64,000 bases of DNA. It comes from Streptomyces ochraceiscleroticus (GTDB lineage Bacteria; Actinomycetota; Actinomycetes; Streptomycetales; Streptomycetaceae). Position numbers and translations under genes: made by a program. The DNA lies in the NCBI RefSeq assembly GCF_000720485.1, contig NZ_JOAX01000014.1, positions 62,001 to 126,000 of the forward strand, in the 5' to 3' direction. The notes beneath the pieces are model-generated. The model made no database searches, was not told the origin of the DNA, and worked only from the letters and a program-made list of their open reading frames with translations. This document shows positions 19,511 through 28,251 of this stretch, one piece after another; the first letter of the stretch is position 1; every line of letters begins with the position of its first letter.

Positions 19511-21202
19511 TCAGAAGCCGCGGGTGCGCTTTGCCGCGCGGCGGGTGGCGGCTTCCTCTCCGCTGGGGGCGCGGATGAAGAGGCGGGCGATCTCGCCACC
19601 GAGGTTCACGCCGACGGCGATGGCCAGGGCCAGTGAGATGGCCTTGATCAGCGAGGAGACGCCGGCGTCCAGGTTGCCCTGGGCGAAGTTGAGCAGCGCG
19701 AAATACGTCGCGCTACCGGGGAGCAGCGGGCCGATGGCCGCCGTGACGTACGGCAGCGCGGACGCGTAGCGGTACCGGGACAGCAGCTGGCCGAAGAGGC
19801 CGACCAGGCCGGCCGCGATCGTGGTGGCGACCACCGGGTGGATCCTGGCTTGCGTAAGGGCGCCGTATATCACCCAGGCCACGCCGCCGTTGAAGGTCGC
19901 GAACAGCACGGTGTGACGTTCCTGCTGAAGCAGCACACAGAAGGCCAGCGCCAGCAGCAGCGAGGCGATGATCTGGACCACCGGCTCGTCGAACGATCCG
20001 AAGCCCTCTTCCGGGTTCAGCGTGTGCGCGCTCAGCTGGACGCCGATGTACAGCACGCCGAGCACTCCGATGACGATGCCGACGATGAGGTAGCCGACTT
20101 CCAGCAGACGTGCGGCCGCGGTGATGTAGTAACCCGTCAGGCCGTCCTGTACGCCCGCCACCAGGGCCCGCCCCGGGATCAGCGCGAAGAGGCCACCGGT
20201 GATGACGGCCGACGCCTGCACACCCGTTTCCGTCATGCTGAGCGCCACGCCCATCGCGGCGGGCGGCATCGCCGCCGCCACGAACTGGTAGAACTCCGGC
20301 AGCCCGCGTGCGGACGCCAGCCACGCCAGCCGGTCGCCGAGCATCGACCCTATGGCCGCCGCGACGAAGACCGTCAGGCCACCGCCGACCAGCATGCTCG
20401 CCGCGCCGGACAGCAGGCCGGACGCCACGGTGAGCGCCCAGCTCGGGTACGGGTGGCGGTTGCGCCGGATCTCGGCGAGGCCGCGGTACGCCTCCTCCAG
20501 GGTGATGCCGTCGGAGGTGATGTCGTCGACGAGCTGGAAGACCGCGGAGAGCCGGGTGTAGTCCACGCCGCGCCGGCGGACCGTGCGGCTGGCCGTCACC
20601 GGGTCGTCCACCAGCGAGGGCTGGTGCGAGATCGACAGCAGCGTGAACGTGACCGTGGGCTCGACCCGTTCGAGGCCGTACGCGTGGGCGACGCCGAACA
20701 TCGCCGCCTCGACGTCCTCGGCCCCCTCACCGCCGGCGAGCAGGATCTCGCCGATACGGAGCGTGAGGTCGAGCACGCGCGGCACGGCGGGCCCCGACTC
20801 GTCGGCGCGTTCGATCCGCTCCGGAGCCGGGCGCTCGGTGACCGGCATCCGCAGCATCGTGCGCATCCGGTCCTGCCAGGGGACGTCCTTGGTCAGGCTG
20901 ACGACCGGTATGCCGTGCGGCGGGGTGAAGGCGGGCCAGCCGGCGGGTGTGGTGGGCAGTTGGTGGGTGCCCGTGGTGGAGCCGGTGGCGCCGTTCGGGG
21001 CACTGCCCGGGGGCGCGAAGGCGGACCCCTCCGGCTCGGCGGGCGCCTCGGCCCGCATTCCCTCAGGGAGGGCGAATTCCGAGGTGGGGTGCTCGTCCTC
21101 GTGCAGTGGGGGGTGGGGCACGCCGAGCGGCGGGGTGAACGCGCTCCGCGCTTCGTCCGATTGGGGTTTGCGGTCCTCGGGGGTCTCCGGGTCCGACGCC
21201 AC
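19511..21202 (-). CDS. Threonine/serine exporter family protein (ThrE-like)
   Basis: A 563-aa membrane protein. The N-terminal 135 residues are Pro-rich and hydrophilic, then a ThrE domain (LDLTLRIGEILLAGGEGAEDVEAAMFGVAHAYGLERVEPTVTFTLL) and about ten membrane helices. The ThrE family of Corynebacterium exports threonine and serine using the proton gradient; here the substrate is inferred. GTG start at 21202. The internal segment GALFALIPGRALVAGVQDGLTGYY is the conserved start of the second ThrE repeat. Confidence 0.88.
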   Translation of the reverse strand: MASDPETPEDRKPQSDEARSAFTPPLGVPHPPLHEDEHPTSEFALPEGMRAEAPAEPEGSAFAPPGSAPNGATGSTTGTHQLPTTPAGWPAFTPPHGIPVVSLTKDVPWQDRMRTMLRMPVTERPAPERIERADESGPAVPRVLDLTLRIGEILLAGGEGAEDVEAAMFGVAHAYGLERVEPTVTFTLLSISHQPSLVDDPVTASRTVRRRGVDYTRLSAVFQLVDDITSDGITLEEAYRGLAEIRRNRHPYPSWALTVASGLLSGAASMLVGGGLTVFVAAAIGSMLGDRLAWLASARGLPEFYQFVAAAMPPAAMGVALSMTETGVQASAVITGGLFALIPGRALVAGVQDGLTGYYITAAARLLEVGYLIVGIVIGVLGVLYIGVQLSAHTLNPEEGFGSFDEPVVQIIASLLLALAFCVLLQQERHTVLFATFNGGVAWVIYGALTQARIHPVVATTIAAGLVGLFGQLLSRYRYASALPYVTAAIGPLLPGSATYFALLNFAQGNLDAGVSSLIKAISLALAIAVGVNLGGEIARLFIRAPSGEEAATRRAAKRTRGF

Positions 21203-21425
21203 TGCTCCTCGCTCCTCGTGCGCCTGCTGCGTCCGTCGTCAAAGCCACCATGCCTGATCACCGCACCTGGCGCGCGGGGCGGGGGTTCGCAGGGTGGTGG
21301 GAAATGGGGTGGGGGGTGAACCCGCCCTGGACGCCGCGAAGGCGCCCCTGGACCGCTCCGCGGCGACGCGGAACGGAAGGGACGCCCAAGGGCGGTGCGG
21401 TACGGGGTATGTGCTGCGCAGCCGG

Positions 21426-22721
21426 TCAGCGCTTGGCGTGGCGGCCGCGGCGGCCCTCACCCGGCGGCTGCTGGTGATCCTGGGGGTGCGGCTGCTGCGG
21501 CCCCTGCTGAGGGTGGCGCGGCTCTGAATGATACTGCTCCGGCCCGCCCGGCTGCTGCGCGGGACGGCCGTACGGAGCGGGCCCGGACTGCCCGCCGTAC
21601 GGGGGCTGCTGGGGCTGCTGCGGCTGCTGTCCGTAGGGCGCCTGCGGGGGCTGCGGAGCGTCCTGCCGGCCGTACGGGGACTGCTGCGCCCGAGGCGCCT
21701 GCTGCTCACCGTAGGAGGATGCCTGCTGCCCGCCGTAGAGGTCCTGCTGTCCGCCGTAAGCGGCCTGATCCTGCCGCCCGTACGGCGACGCCTGCCCCTG
21801 GCCGTACGGAGCCTGCTCCTCGCCGTACGGGGCCTGACCGCGGCCGTACGGGGGCTGCTGGTGGCCGTACGGGGACTGCTGCTCAGGCTGCTGCCGGCCG
21901 TACTGGGGCCGGTCCTGCTGCGCGCCGTACGGAGCCGGCTCGTGACCGCCCCGGCCGCCGCCGTACGGGGCACGCTCCTCGCCCTCGTACGGGACGCGCG
22001 GCATCGGCTGGGTGGCGTCCGCGTGGCCGCCGGCGGCCGGGCCGGCCTGCGGCGGCGCGTCCTGACCCGCAGCGTCCGCAGCGCCCTCGGCGGCCGCCTT
22101 CTTGTTCTTCTTGCGGCCGCGGAGGTACTCGATGACGATCGGCACGACCGAGATCAGCACGATCAGGACGAGGATGGCCTCGATGTTCTTGTGCACGAAC
22201 TCGATGCCGCCCAGCGCCGCGCCGAGCAGCGTCACGCCCGCGCCCCACAGGGCGCCGCCGACGACGTTGAAAATCAGGAACGAGCGGTAGTTCATCCGGC
22301 TCACGCCCGCGATGATCGGCGTGAACGTCCGCACGATCGGCACGAAGCGGGCCAGGATCAGCGACTTCGGACCGTGCTTCTCGAAGAACTCGTGGGCCTT
22401 CTCGACGTTCTCCTGCTTGAACAGCTTGGAGTCCGGCCGCTTGAACAGCGACGGCCCGACCTTCCGGCCGAAGAGATAGCCCGCCTGGTCGCCCAGCACC
22501 GCCGCCAGCACCACCAGCAGACACACCAGCCACAGCGGCTTGTCCAGCTTCCCGGCCGTGACCAGCAGACCGGTCGTGAAGAGCAGGGAGTCGCCGGGCA
22601 GGAAGAAACCGATCAGCAGACCGGACTCCGCGAAGACGATGACCAGAACGCCGATCAGGCCGAAGGTGCTGATCAGATAGTCCGGGTCCAGCCACTGGGG
22701 GCCGAGCGCGAGAGTGTTCAC
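21426..22721 (-). CDS. DedA family membrane protein with Tyr/Gln/Gly-rich tail
   Basis: A 431-aa protein. Residues 1-205 are a DedA/SNARE-associated domain: IVFAESGLLIGFFLPGDSLL, AAVLGDQAGYLFGRKVG, and RFVPIVRTFTPIIAGVSRMNYR, with 5-6 membrane segments; DedA proteins are proton-linked lipid flippases or maintain membrane potential. Residues about 215-431 are a disordered cytoplasmic tail with some twenty imperfect repeats of the type QxPYGxxQ. The tail ends in basic GRRGRHAKR. No enzymatic motif in the tail. Known DedA proteins are about 200-220 aa, so the tail doubles the length. Confidence 0.88.
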   Translation of the reverse strand: MNTLALGPQWLDPDYLISTFGLIGVLVIVFAESGLLIGFFLPGDSLLFTTGLLVTAGKLDKPLWLVCLLVVLAAVLGDQAGYLFGRKVGPSLFKRPDSKLFKQENVEKAHEFFEKHGPKSLILARFVPIVRTFTPIIAGVSRMNYRSFLIFNVVGGALWGAGVTLLGAALGGIEFVHKNIEAILVLIVLISVVPIVIEYLRGRKKNKKAAAEGAADAAGQDAPPQAGPAAGGHADATQPMPRVPYEGEERAPYGGGRGGHEPAPYGAQQDRPQYGRQQPEQQSPYGHQQPPYGRGQAPYGEEQAPYGQGQASPYGRQDQAAYGGQQDLYGGQQASSYGEQQAPRAQQSPYGRQDAPQPPQAPYGQQPQQPQQPPYGGQSGPAPYGRPAQQPGGPEQYHSEPRHPQQGPQQPHPQDHQQPPGEGRRGRHAKR

Positions 22722-22861
22722 GGTGGGCAGGGCTCCTGGGTCGAGGGCGCCGGATCGGTCGGTAGGCGAGAGCGGGGTACAGGCGCAGTATGCGGCCCAA
22801 AGCTATCAACGCCTTGTGACGCCCCTTGGTTCCAGCTGTCCGGCCCGGCGCCCCGCGCCCC

Positions 22862-23620
22862 TCAGGAACCGCGGACCGCGTTCGCCAGCATCGCGTCCCG
22901 CATGTAGGCCGCGAGCCCGGGCCTGATCGCCTCGTACGTGGCGGTGAACCGCTCGTCCGCGACGTACATCTCGCCGAGACAGGCGTGCATCTCGTACGAG
23001 CACTCGTAGTGGTGCCGGGAAATGAAGCGGCGGTGCTCCTCGGCGACGTCCATCGCCGCCTCGGAGCCGGCCGGCACGCCCTGCGCCAGCAGCTCACCCA
23101 TCCGGTGGTGGATCGCGTCGAAGTCCGCCGTCAGCCGCTTCCAGTCCTCCTTGGTGTACATGGCGGCGCGGCGCTGCGACTCCTTGTACGCCTCCGTGCC
23201 GCCCCAGCGCCGCTCGGTCTCCTCGGCGTACTGATCCGGATCGAAGTCCCCGAAGACCTCGAACTTCTCCTCGGGGGTCAGATTGATGCCCATACTGCGT
23301 GCCTCCATCGCGGTCGCCACGGCCGCGGCCATCTTCTGAAGCTTCTCGATCCGGGCGGTCAGCAGATCGTGCTGCCTCCGCAGGTGCTCCTGGGGATCCG
23401 CGTCCGGGTCGTCCAGAAGGGCCGCGACCTCGTCGAGAGGGAAGCCGAGCTCCCGGTAGAACAGGATGCGCTGCAGCCGGTCGAGGTCGGCGTCGTCGTA
23501 GCGCCGGTGGCCCGCGTGGCTGCGGGCGCTCGGCGAGAGCAGTCCGATCTCGTCGTAGTGGTGCAGGGTGCGCACCGTGACGCCGGCGAATCCGGCGACC
23601 TGTCCCACGGAGTAGCTCAT
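22862..23620 (-). CDS. tipA: TipA-type MerR regulator (thiopeptide-recognising)
   Basis: MerR-family activator of 252 aa, nearly the length of TipAL. N-terminal winged helix-turn-helix (MSYSVGQVAGFAGVTVRTLHHYDEIGLL), a coiled-coil linker (LLTARIEKLQKMAAAVATAME), then the TipAS drug-binding domain from MGINLTPEEKFEVFGDFDPD. The Cys of ECSYEMHACLGEMYV is in the position used for covalent thiostrepton capture in TipA. An internal start at the TipAS domain (ATG of MGINLTPEE) could give the short form. The promoter upstream (23650-23680) closely resembles ptipA, implying autoactivation by thiopeptides. A LysE exporter gene is divergent. Confidence 0.93.
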   Translation of the reverse strand: MSYSVGQVAGFAGVTVRTLHHYDEIGLLSPSARSHAGHRRYDDADLDRLQRILFYRELGFPLDEVAALLDDPDADPQEHLRRQHDLLTARIEKLQKMAAAVATAMEARSMGINLTPEEKFEVFGDFDPDQYAEETERRWGGTEAYKESQRRAAMYTKEDWKRLTADFDAIHHRMGELLAQGVPAGSEAAMDVAEEHRRFISRHHYECSYEMHACLGEMYVADERFTATYEAIRPGLAAYMRDAMLANAVRGS

Positions 23621-23649
23621 GCGTCCGCTCCTTTCTCGGTACGCCCTTC

Positions 23650-23680
23650 ACGGTGGCTCCTCACGTCGCGTGAGGTGCAA
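23650..23680 (-). promoter_or_regulatory. ptipA-like MerR-type promoter with operator
   Basis: Read leftward: -35 TTGCAC (23680-23675), a 19-bp spacer holding the palindrome CCTCACG-cga-CGTGAGG (operator 23659-23675), then -10 CACCGT (23655-23650). The overlong 19-bp spacer and palindrome between the boxes are hallmarks of MerR-activated promoters, and the arrangement matches my memory of the Streptomyces tipA promoter. Confidence 0.8.
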
Positions 23681-23736
23681 GTCCGCATACCGGAAGTCGG
23701 GTGAAGCGGCCTCCCGGGAGATGGCATCCTTCCGCC

Positions 23737-24408
23737 ATGCTGGGGATAACGGATCTTTCGACGTACCTCGCGGGTCTCGCGCTGATCATCCTGCTGCCGG
23801 GCCCGAACTCGCTGTACGTCGTCTCGGTCGCCGCGCGGCGCGGCCCGAAGGTCGCCTACCGGGCGGCCGCCGGCGTGCTGTGCGGCGACACGGTACTGAT
23901 GACGCTCTCGGCGGGCGGCGTGGCTTCGCTGCTGCAGGCCAGCCCGCTGGCCTTCGGGATCGTGAAGTTCGCGGGCGCGGGCTATCTGACCTGGCTGGCG
24001 GTCGGGATGCTGCGCGGCGCGGTGGCGATGTGGCGCGGCCGGGAGGCCCGTAAGGCCGAGAAGGACGGGGCAGGCGCCTCGCCCCCGCGGACCGGGGAGG
24101 AGAGGGAGCGGCCGTACCGTCGCGCGCTGGTGGTCAGCCTGCTCAACCCGAAGGCGATCCTCTTCTTCATCTCCTTCTTCGTGCAGTTCGTCGATCCGCA
24201 CTACGCGCACCAGGCGCTGTCCTTCCTGGCGCTCGGCGCGTGGGCCCAGCTGTTCAGCTTCACGTACCTGTCGATCCTGATCTTCAGCGGTACGTATCTG
24301 GCCGCGACCTTCCGCAAGCGGCGCCGCCTCACCGCGGGCCTGACCGCGGGCGCCGGCGCCGCCTTCCTGGGCTTCGCGGCGAAGCTGTCGATGGCCGGCA
24401 CGGGCTGA
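23737..24408 (+). CDS. LysE family amino-acid/metabolite exporter
   Basis: A 223-aa membrane protein of the LysE/RhtB superfamily: N-terminal DLSTYLAGLALIILLPGPNSLYVVSVAARRG is the diagnostic PGPN motif, followed by five more hydrophobic helices and RALVVSLLNPKAILFFISFFVQF. Members export amino acids such as leucine, threonine or lysine. A charged insert (AEKDGAGASPPRTGEERERP) separates helices 3 and 4. It is divergent from tipA (116 bp between starts), so it could be controlled by the same region; its stop is 10 bp from the convergent PadR gene. Confidence 0.9.
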   Translation: MLGITDLSTYLAGLALIILLPGPNSLYVVSVAARRGPKVAYRAAAGVLCGDTVLMTLSAGGVASLLQASPLAFGIVKFAGAGYLTWLAVGMLRGAVAMWRGREARKAEKDGAGASPPRTGEERERPYRRALVVSLLNPKAILFFISFFVQFVDPHYAHQALSFLALGAWAQLFSFTYLSILIFSGTYLAATFRKRRRLTAGLTAGAGAAFLGFAAKLSMAGTG

Positions 24409-24418
24409 GAGCCCCCGG

Positions 24419-25051
24419 CTAACCCCTGAACGGCGGCTTGTCCGCGAACGGGTTCGCCGTGCCCTCCGGCAGTACGCCCACGAAGGGCGCGCCCTCGCCC
24501 GCGAAGGCGTAGGCGCCCCCTTCGATACGGGCGATCAGGGAGCGGGCCCACTCCGCTCCGGTGTCCGCGGCGTGCACCCACATGTTCATGATCTCGCCGA
24601 TGTGGCCGAGCTGCTCCGGGCCGTCCTCGGGGACGTAGTGCCCGGTGACCTCGGCGCGCCACGCCTCCAGGGCCCGCACCCGCTCCGTCAGCAGGGCCAC
24701 CGCCTCATGGCGCGGCAGGTCGACCATGAAGCCGATGCCGGCGCTGAGCACGTCCACCTTCTGGTCGTGCTGGGAGAGCGCGGCACGCAGCAGCGCGAAG
24801 TACTCCGCCTCCCCGGCGTCCGTCAGCTCGTACTCCGTGCGCGGCGGCCCGCCGGCCGTGCTCGGCGCCGTCTCGTGCGCGCGCAGCAGTCCCTGCTTCG
24901 CCATCTGCTTCAGCGCGTGGTAGATCGAGCCGGGCTTGGCGTTCGACCACTCATGGGCGCCCCAGTACTCCAGGTCGCTGCGTACTTGGTAGCCGTGGGT
25001 CCGGCCGTGCTGCCGCACGGCTCCCAGTACCAGCAGCCGGATCGCCGACAT
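24419..25051 (-). CDS. PadR family transcriptional regulator
   Basis: A 210-aa repressor-type regulator with an N-terminal PadR winged helix: IRLLVLGAVRQHGRTHGYQVRSDLEYWGAHEWSNAKPGSIYHALKQMAKQGLL and ELTDAGEAEY. The C-terminal part (about residues 95-190) is a helical dimerisation/effector domain. The target is not evident; no typical PadR ATGT-8-ACAT operator was recognised nearby. The DinB-like gene lies 47 bp upstream on the same strand, so the two are probably one transcript. Confidence 0.88.
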   Translation of the reverse strand: MSAIRLLVLGAVRQHGRTHGYQVRSDLEYWGAHEWSNAKPGSIYHALKQMAKQGLLRAHETAPSTAGGPPRTEYELTDAGEAEYFALLRAALSQHDQKVDVLSAGIGFMVDLPRHEAVALLTERVRALEAWRAEVTGHYVPEDGPEQLGHIGEIMNMWVHAADTGAEWARSLIARIEGGAYAFAGEGAPFVGVLPEGTANPFADKPPFRG

Positions 25052-25098
25052 CGCCCGCGCTCTCCTCGTCCCCGGGTGTGACCTTGCCGGTCAGCACG

Positions 25099-25680
25099 CT
25101 ACTGCCCGGCGGACTCCGGCCCCCGCACCGCCTGCTTCTCACGCATCGCCCGCTCCTCGTCCACCAGGGCGAAGGCCGTCGCGCCGTCCAGGGACTCGCG
25201 GACGATGTCGGCGTGGCCCGCATGCCGGGCGGTCTCCTCGATCAGGTGCAGCACCAGCCAGCGCATGGACTGCCGGGCCTCCGGGGGGAACCACGGTGCC
25301 TCGGGGAGCGGGAAGGTGTCGTCCAGGCTCGGCACCGAGCGGATGAACTCCTCGGTCTCCTGCGCCACCCGGTCGTAGAAGGCGAGCATGCCGGCGACGG
25401 ACTCGCCTTCCTCCAACTGAAAGCTGAGGTGCCAGTTGCTCTCGTTCCGCTCGATGGAGCGGGGCCGCTGCTTCGCGGTGTCCAGCCAGCCCAGCTCGGT
25501 CTGCGCGACGTGCTTGAGCAGCCCGGACAGGGACAGCTCACTGGCGCTGGGGCGGCGTGCGGCCTCCTCGTCGGTCAGGCCGAGCAGCGCGCGGCGGATC
25601 CCGCCGCGCTGCGCTTCGAGGAAGGCCAGGAGTGCGCCGCGCTCGTCGCCCCGGTCCTCGGCAGGCACGTGAGTAGGCAT
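25099..25680 (-). CDS. DinB family protein (DUF664)
   Basis: A 193-aa protein with the four-helix DinB/DUF664 pattern: ALLAFLEAQRGGIRRALLGLTDEEAARRPSASELSLSGLLKHVAQTELGWLD, then the second His in MRWLVLHLIEETARHAGHADIVRESLDG. The conserved His residues (LLKHV, HLIEETARHAGH) form the metal site seen in DinB-superfamily thiol transferases such as mycothiol-dependent enzymes. The ATG at 25680 (MPTHVPAEDRG) is preferred over a 76-codon upstream extension that runs through tandem DNA repeats. Confidence 0.87.
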   Translation of the reverse strand: MPTHVPAEDRGDERGALLAFLEAQRGGIRRALLGLTDEEAARRPSASELSLSGLLKHVAQTELGWLDTAKQRPRSIERNESNWHLSFQLEEGESVAGMLAFYDRVAQETEEFIRSVPSLDDTFPLPEAPWFPPEARQSMRWLVLHLIEETARHAGHADIVRESLDGATAFALVDEERAMREKQAVRGPESAGQ

Positions 25681-25745
25681 GGCAGCCGCCTTTCGTCGCT
25701 TCGTGGTGGCCGGGGAGCGCTTCTCCCCGACACCGAGGAAGCTAC

Positions 25746-25797
25746 GGGCCCTTGCGGTCAGGTTCTGTCCGCAAGGGCGTTCTGTCCGCAAGGGCCC
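25746..25797. repeat. Tandem 17-mer inside an inverted repeat
   Basis: GTTCTGTCCGCAAGGGC occurs twice back to back (25762-25778, 25779-25795). The second copy together with GGGCCCTTGCGG (25746-25757) forms 12-bp inverted arms ending at 25797. Located 66-117 bp upstream of the DinB-like start, so it may be regulatory. Confidence 0.8.
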
Positions 25798-25810
25798 GCG
25801 AGTCCGGCCG

Positions 25811-25855
25811 GAACGAGACCGGTCGGAACGAGTCCCGCCAGAACGAGACCCGTCA
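25811..25855. repeat. Three 15-bp tandem repeats (GAACGAG...)
   Basis: GAACGAGACCGGTCG, GAACGAGTCCCGCCA and GAACGAGACCCGTCA start exactly every 15 bp, between the aldehyde dehydrogenase stop and the DinB-like gene. Evenly phased repeats suggest an iteron-like protein-binding array, though slippage duplication is also possible. Confidence 0.7.
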
Positions 25856-25865
25856 AAAAGGGACC

Positions 25866-27323
25866 TCAGAACGGAAACGTGGTCCGCTCGTGCTGGATCG
25901 AGACCCACTTCTGGGTCGTGAACGCCTCCACCGTCGACTCGCCGTTCAGCCGACCGACCCCGGACGCCTTCTCGCCGCCGAAGGCCACCAGCGGCTCGTC
26001 CTGGACCGTGCTGTCGTTGATGTGGATCATCCCGGTCTCGATCTCCCGGGCCACCCGCGCCCCGCGCTCCACGTTGCCGGTGTGCACCGCGCCGCTCAGG
26101 CCGTACGGGGAGTCGTTGGCGAGCCGCACCGCCTCCTCCTCGCCGTCGAACGCGCCGAGCAGCACGACGGGCCCGAAGATCTCCTGCCCGTACAGCGCGG
26201 AGTCGGCGGGCAGCCTCGACAGCACCGTCGGCTCGACGAGATTGCCCCGCGTACTCCCGCGCACCAGCGGCGTGGCGCCCTCGGCGACCGCCCGCTCCAC
26301 CAGCGCGGTCAGCGCCTCGGCCTGGAAGCTGTTGATGAGCGGGCCGATGTGGGTGTCCGGATCGCGCGGGTCGCCGGTCTTCAGCTTCCTGACCCGGGCC
26401 ACGAACTTCTCGGTGAACTCCGCCTCGAGCTTGCGGTCCACCAGGACGCGGTTGGCCGCCATGCAGACCTGGCCCTGGTACACGAAGCGGCTGAAGACCG
26501 CGGCGTCCACCGCGTAGTCGACGTCCGCGTCGTCCAGGACGATCAGCGCGCTGTTGCCGCTCAGTTCGAGGATGGCGCGCTTGAAGTGGCCCGCGGTGAC
26601 CGCGGCGACGTGCCGGCCGACCTTGTCCGAGCCGGTGAAGGAGATGACCCGGGGCACCGGGTGCTCTATCAGCGCGTCACCGATCTCGGCGATGTCCGTG
26701 ATCAGGACGTTCAGCAGCCCCGCCGGCAGGCCCGCGTCCTCGAAGATCTTGGCGATCAGGCCACCGCCGACCACCGGGGTGTTCTGGTTGGGCTTGACGA
26801 CGACGGCGTTACCGAGGGCCAGCGCGGGCGCCACGGACTTCAGGGTGACCAGGAACGGGAAGTTGTACGGGCTGATCACGCCGATGACGCCGACCGGGAG
26901 CCGGTAGACGCGGTTCTCCTTGCCCTGCACCGGGGACGGCACGATGCGGCCCTCGGGGCGCAGCGCGAGCTGTACGGCCTCGCGCAGGAACTCCTGCGCC
27001 GTGCGCACTTCGTAGGCCGCCTTGACGCGCGTACCGCCGAGCTCGACGACGATCGCCTCGATGATCTCGTCCTCGCGCTCCTGGACGATGCGCAGCGCGT
27101 TCTCGAATATCAGCCGGCGGCTGTACGGATTGGTGCGCGCCCACTCGCGCTGCGCGCGCTCGGCAGCCCGGTACGCCTCGTCGACCTGGTCCACGCCCGC
27201 GACCGTGACCGACGCGAGTTTCTCCTGGTCGTACGGGTTGAAGTCGATGATGTCCCACGAGCCGCTGCCGACCCGCCACTCACCGTCGATGTACTGGTAG
27301 GCCAGGTCGGAGAAGAAAGACAT
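25866..27323 (-). CDS. NAD(P)-dependent aldehyde dehydrogenase (benzaldehyde-type)
   Basis: A 485-aa ALDH superfamily enzyme oxidising an aldehyde to its acid. It has the ALDH Glu motif LELSGNSALIVLDD, catalytic Cys in FVYQGQVCMAANRVLVD, Rossmann loop FTGSDKVGRHV and the IGPLINSFQ stretch typical of the benzaldehyde/salicylaldehyde dehydrogenase subgroup. The C-terminus DEPLVAFGGEKASGVGRLNGESTVEAFTTQKWVSIQ fits that subgroup. Substrate is inferred only. It follows the XRE regulator by 64 bp on the same strand. Confidence 0.92.
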   Translation of the reverse strand: MSFFSDLAYQYIDGEWRVGSGSWDIIDFNPYDQEKLASVTVAGVDQVDEAYRAAERAQREWARTNPYSRRLIFENALRIVQEREDEIIEAIVVELGGTRVKAAYEVRTAQEFLREAVQLALRPEGRIVPSPVQGKENRVYRLPVGVIGVISPYNFPFLVTLKSVAPALALGNAVVVKPNQNTPVVGGGLIAKIFEDAGLPAGLLNVLITDIAEIGDALIEHPVPRVISFTGSDKVGRHVAAVTAGHFKRAILELSGNSALIVLDDADVDYAVDAAVFSRFVYQGQVCMAANRVLVDRKLEAEFTEKFVARVRKLKTGDPRDPDTHIGPLINSFQAEALTALVERAVAEGATPLVRGSTRGNLVEPTVLSRLPADSALYGQEIFGPVVLLGAFDGEEEAVRLANDSPYGLSGAVHTGNVERGARVAREIETGMIHINDSTVQDEPLVAFGGEKASGVGRLNGESTVEAFTTQKWVSIQHERTTFPF

Positions 27324-27387
27324 GGTTGTTCCTACTCTGTGCGGGCGCCTGTGGGGATGGCTGAACCGGCGTCATTCTACTGGCGAG

Positions 27388-28251
27388 TTACGTCAGTTGG
27401 AGGAGACCACGGAGAAGATCCCGGGTGCGCGACGGGTCCAGGCTTTCCTCCTGGAGGCTGCTCATCACCCGCTCGTACTGGCCGACCTCCTCGGCCTTGT
27501 CCAGATACAGCGCGCTGGTGAGCTGCTCCAGATAGACGATGTCGGAGAGGTCGGACTCGGGGAAGCGCAGCATCGTGAAGGCGCCGCTCTCGCCCGCGTG
27601 CCCGCCGAAGTTGAAGGGCACGACCTGCAGGCGCACGTTCGGGCGCTCCGATATGTCGATCAGATGCTGGAGCTGGCCCCGCATGACGGAGCGGTCGCCG
27701 TACGGGCGGCGCAGCGCGGCCTCGTCCAGTACGCAGTCGAACTGCGGCGCCCGTTCCGCGATCAGCAGCTTCTGGCGTTCCTGGCGCAGCGCGACGCGGC
27801 GGTCTATCTCGGCCGCGGGGGCGCCGCGCATGCCGCGGCTCACGACGGCGTGCGCGTATCCCTCCGTCTGCAGGAGCCCGTGCACGAACTGCACCTCGTA
27901 GGTGCGGATGTGCGACGCGGCTCCTTCCAGTCCCACATATGTCTGGAACCAGCCGGGAAGTACATCGCCGTAACTGTGCCACCAGCCCGCCACGTTGGCC
28001 TCTCGGGCCAGTCCGAGGAGGGAGTCGCGCTCGGCCTCGTCCCCGACGCCGTAGAGGGTCAGCAGGTCCGCCACGTCCCGCGCCTTGAAGCTCACCCGCC
28101 CCAGCTCCATGCGGCTGATCTTCGATTCCGATGCGCGGATCGAGTAGCCGGCCGCCTCACGTGTTATCCCGCGGGACTCTCGCAGCCTCCGCAGCTGCGA
28201 CCCCAGCAGGATGCGCCGCACCACAGATCCGCTCGACTCACTTGCGGTCAC
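27388..28251 (-). CDS. WhiJ-like helix-turn-helix regulator (XRE, DUF5753)
   Basis: A 287-aa regulator: N-terminal XRE helix-turn-helix (LGSQLRRLRESRGITREAAGYSIRASESKISRMELGRVSFKARDVADLLTLYG) and a C-terminal DUF5753 domain (from ANVAGWWHSYGDVLPGWFQTYVGLE to RSLLQ-type end). GTG at 28251 is fixed by GGGAGG 9 nt upstream. Such proteins are abundant in Streptomyces and usually pair with a DUF397 protein and an ATPase of the anti-sigma type, as here (WhiJ/AbaA-type triads with developmental roles). Confidence 0.9.
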   Translation of the reverse strand: MTASESSGSVVRRILLGSQLRRLRESRGITREAAGYSIRASESKISRMELGRVSFKARDVADLLTLYGVGDEAERDSLLGLAREANVAGWWHSYGDVLPGWFQTYVGLEGAASHIRTYEVQFVHGLLQTEGYAHAVVSRGMRGAPAAEIDRRVALRQERQKLLIAERAPQFDCVLDEAALRRPYGDRSVMRGQLQHLIDISERPNVRLQVVPFNFGGHAGESGAFTMLRFPESDLSDIVYLEQLTSALYLDKAEEVGQYERVMSSLQEESLDPSRTRDLLRGLLQLT

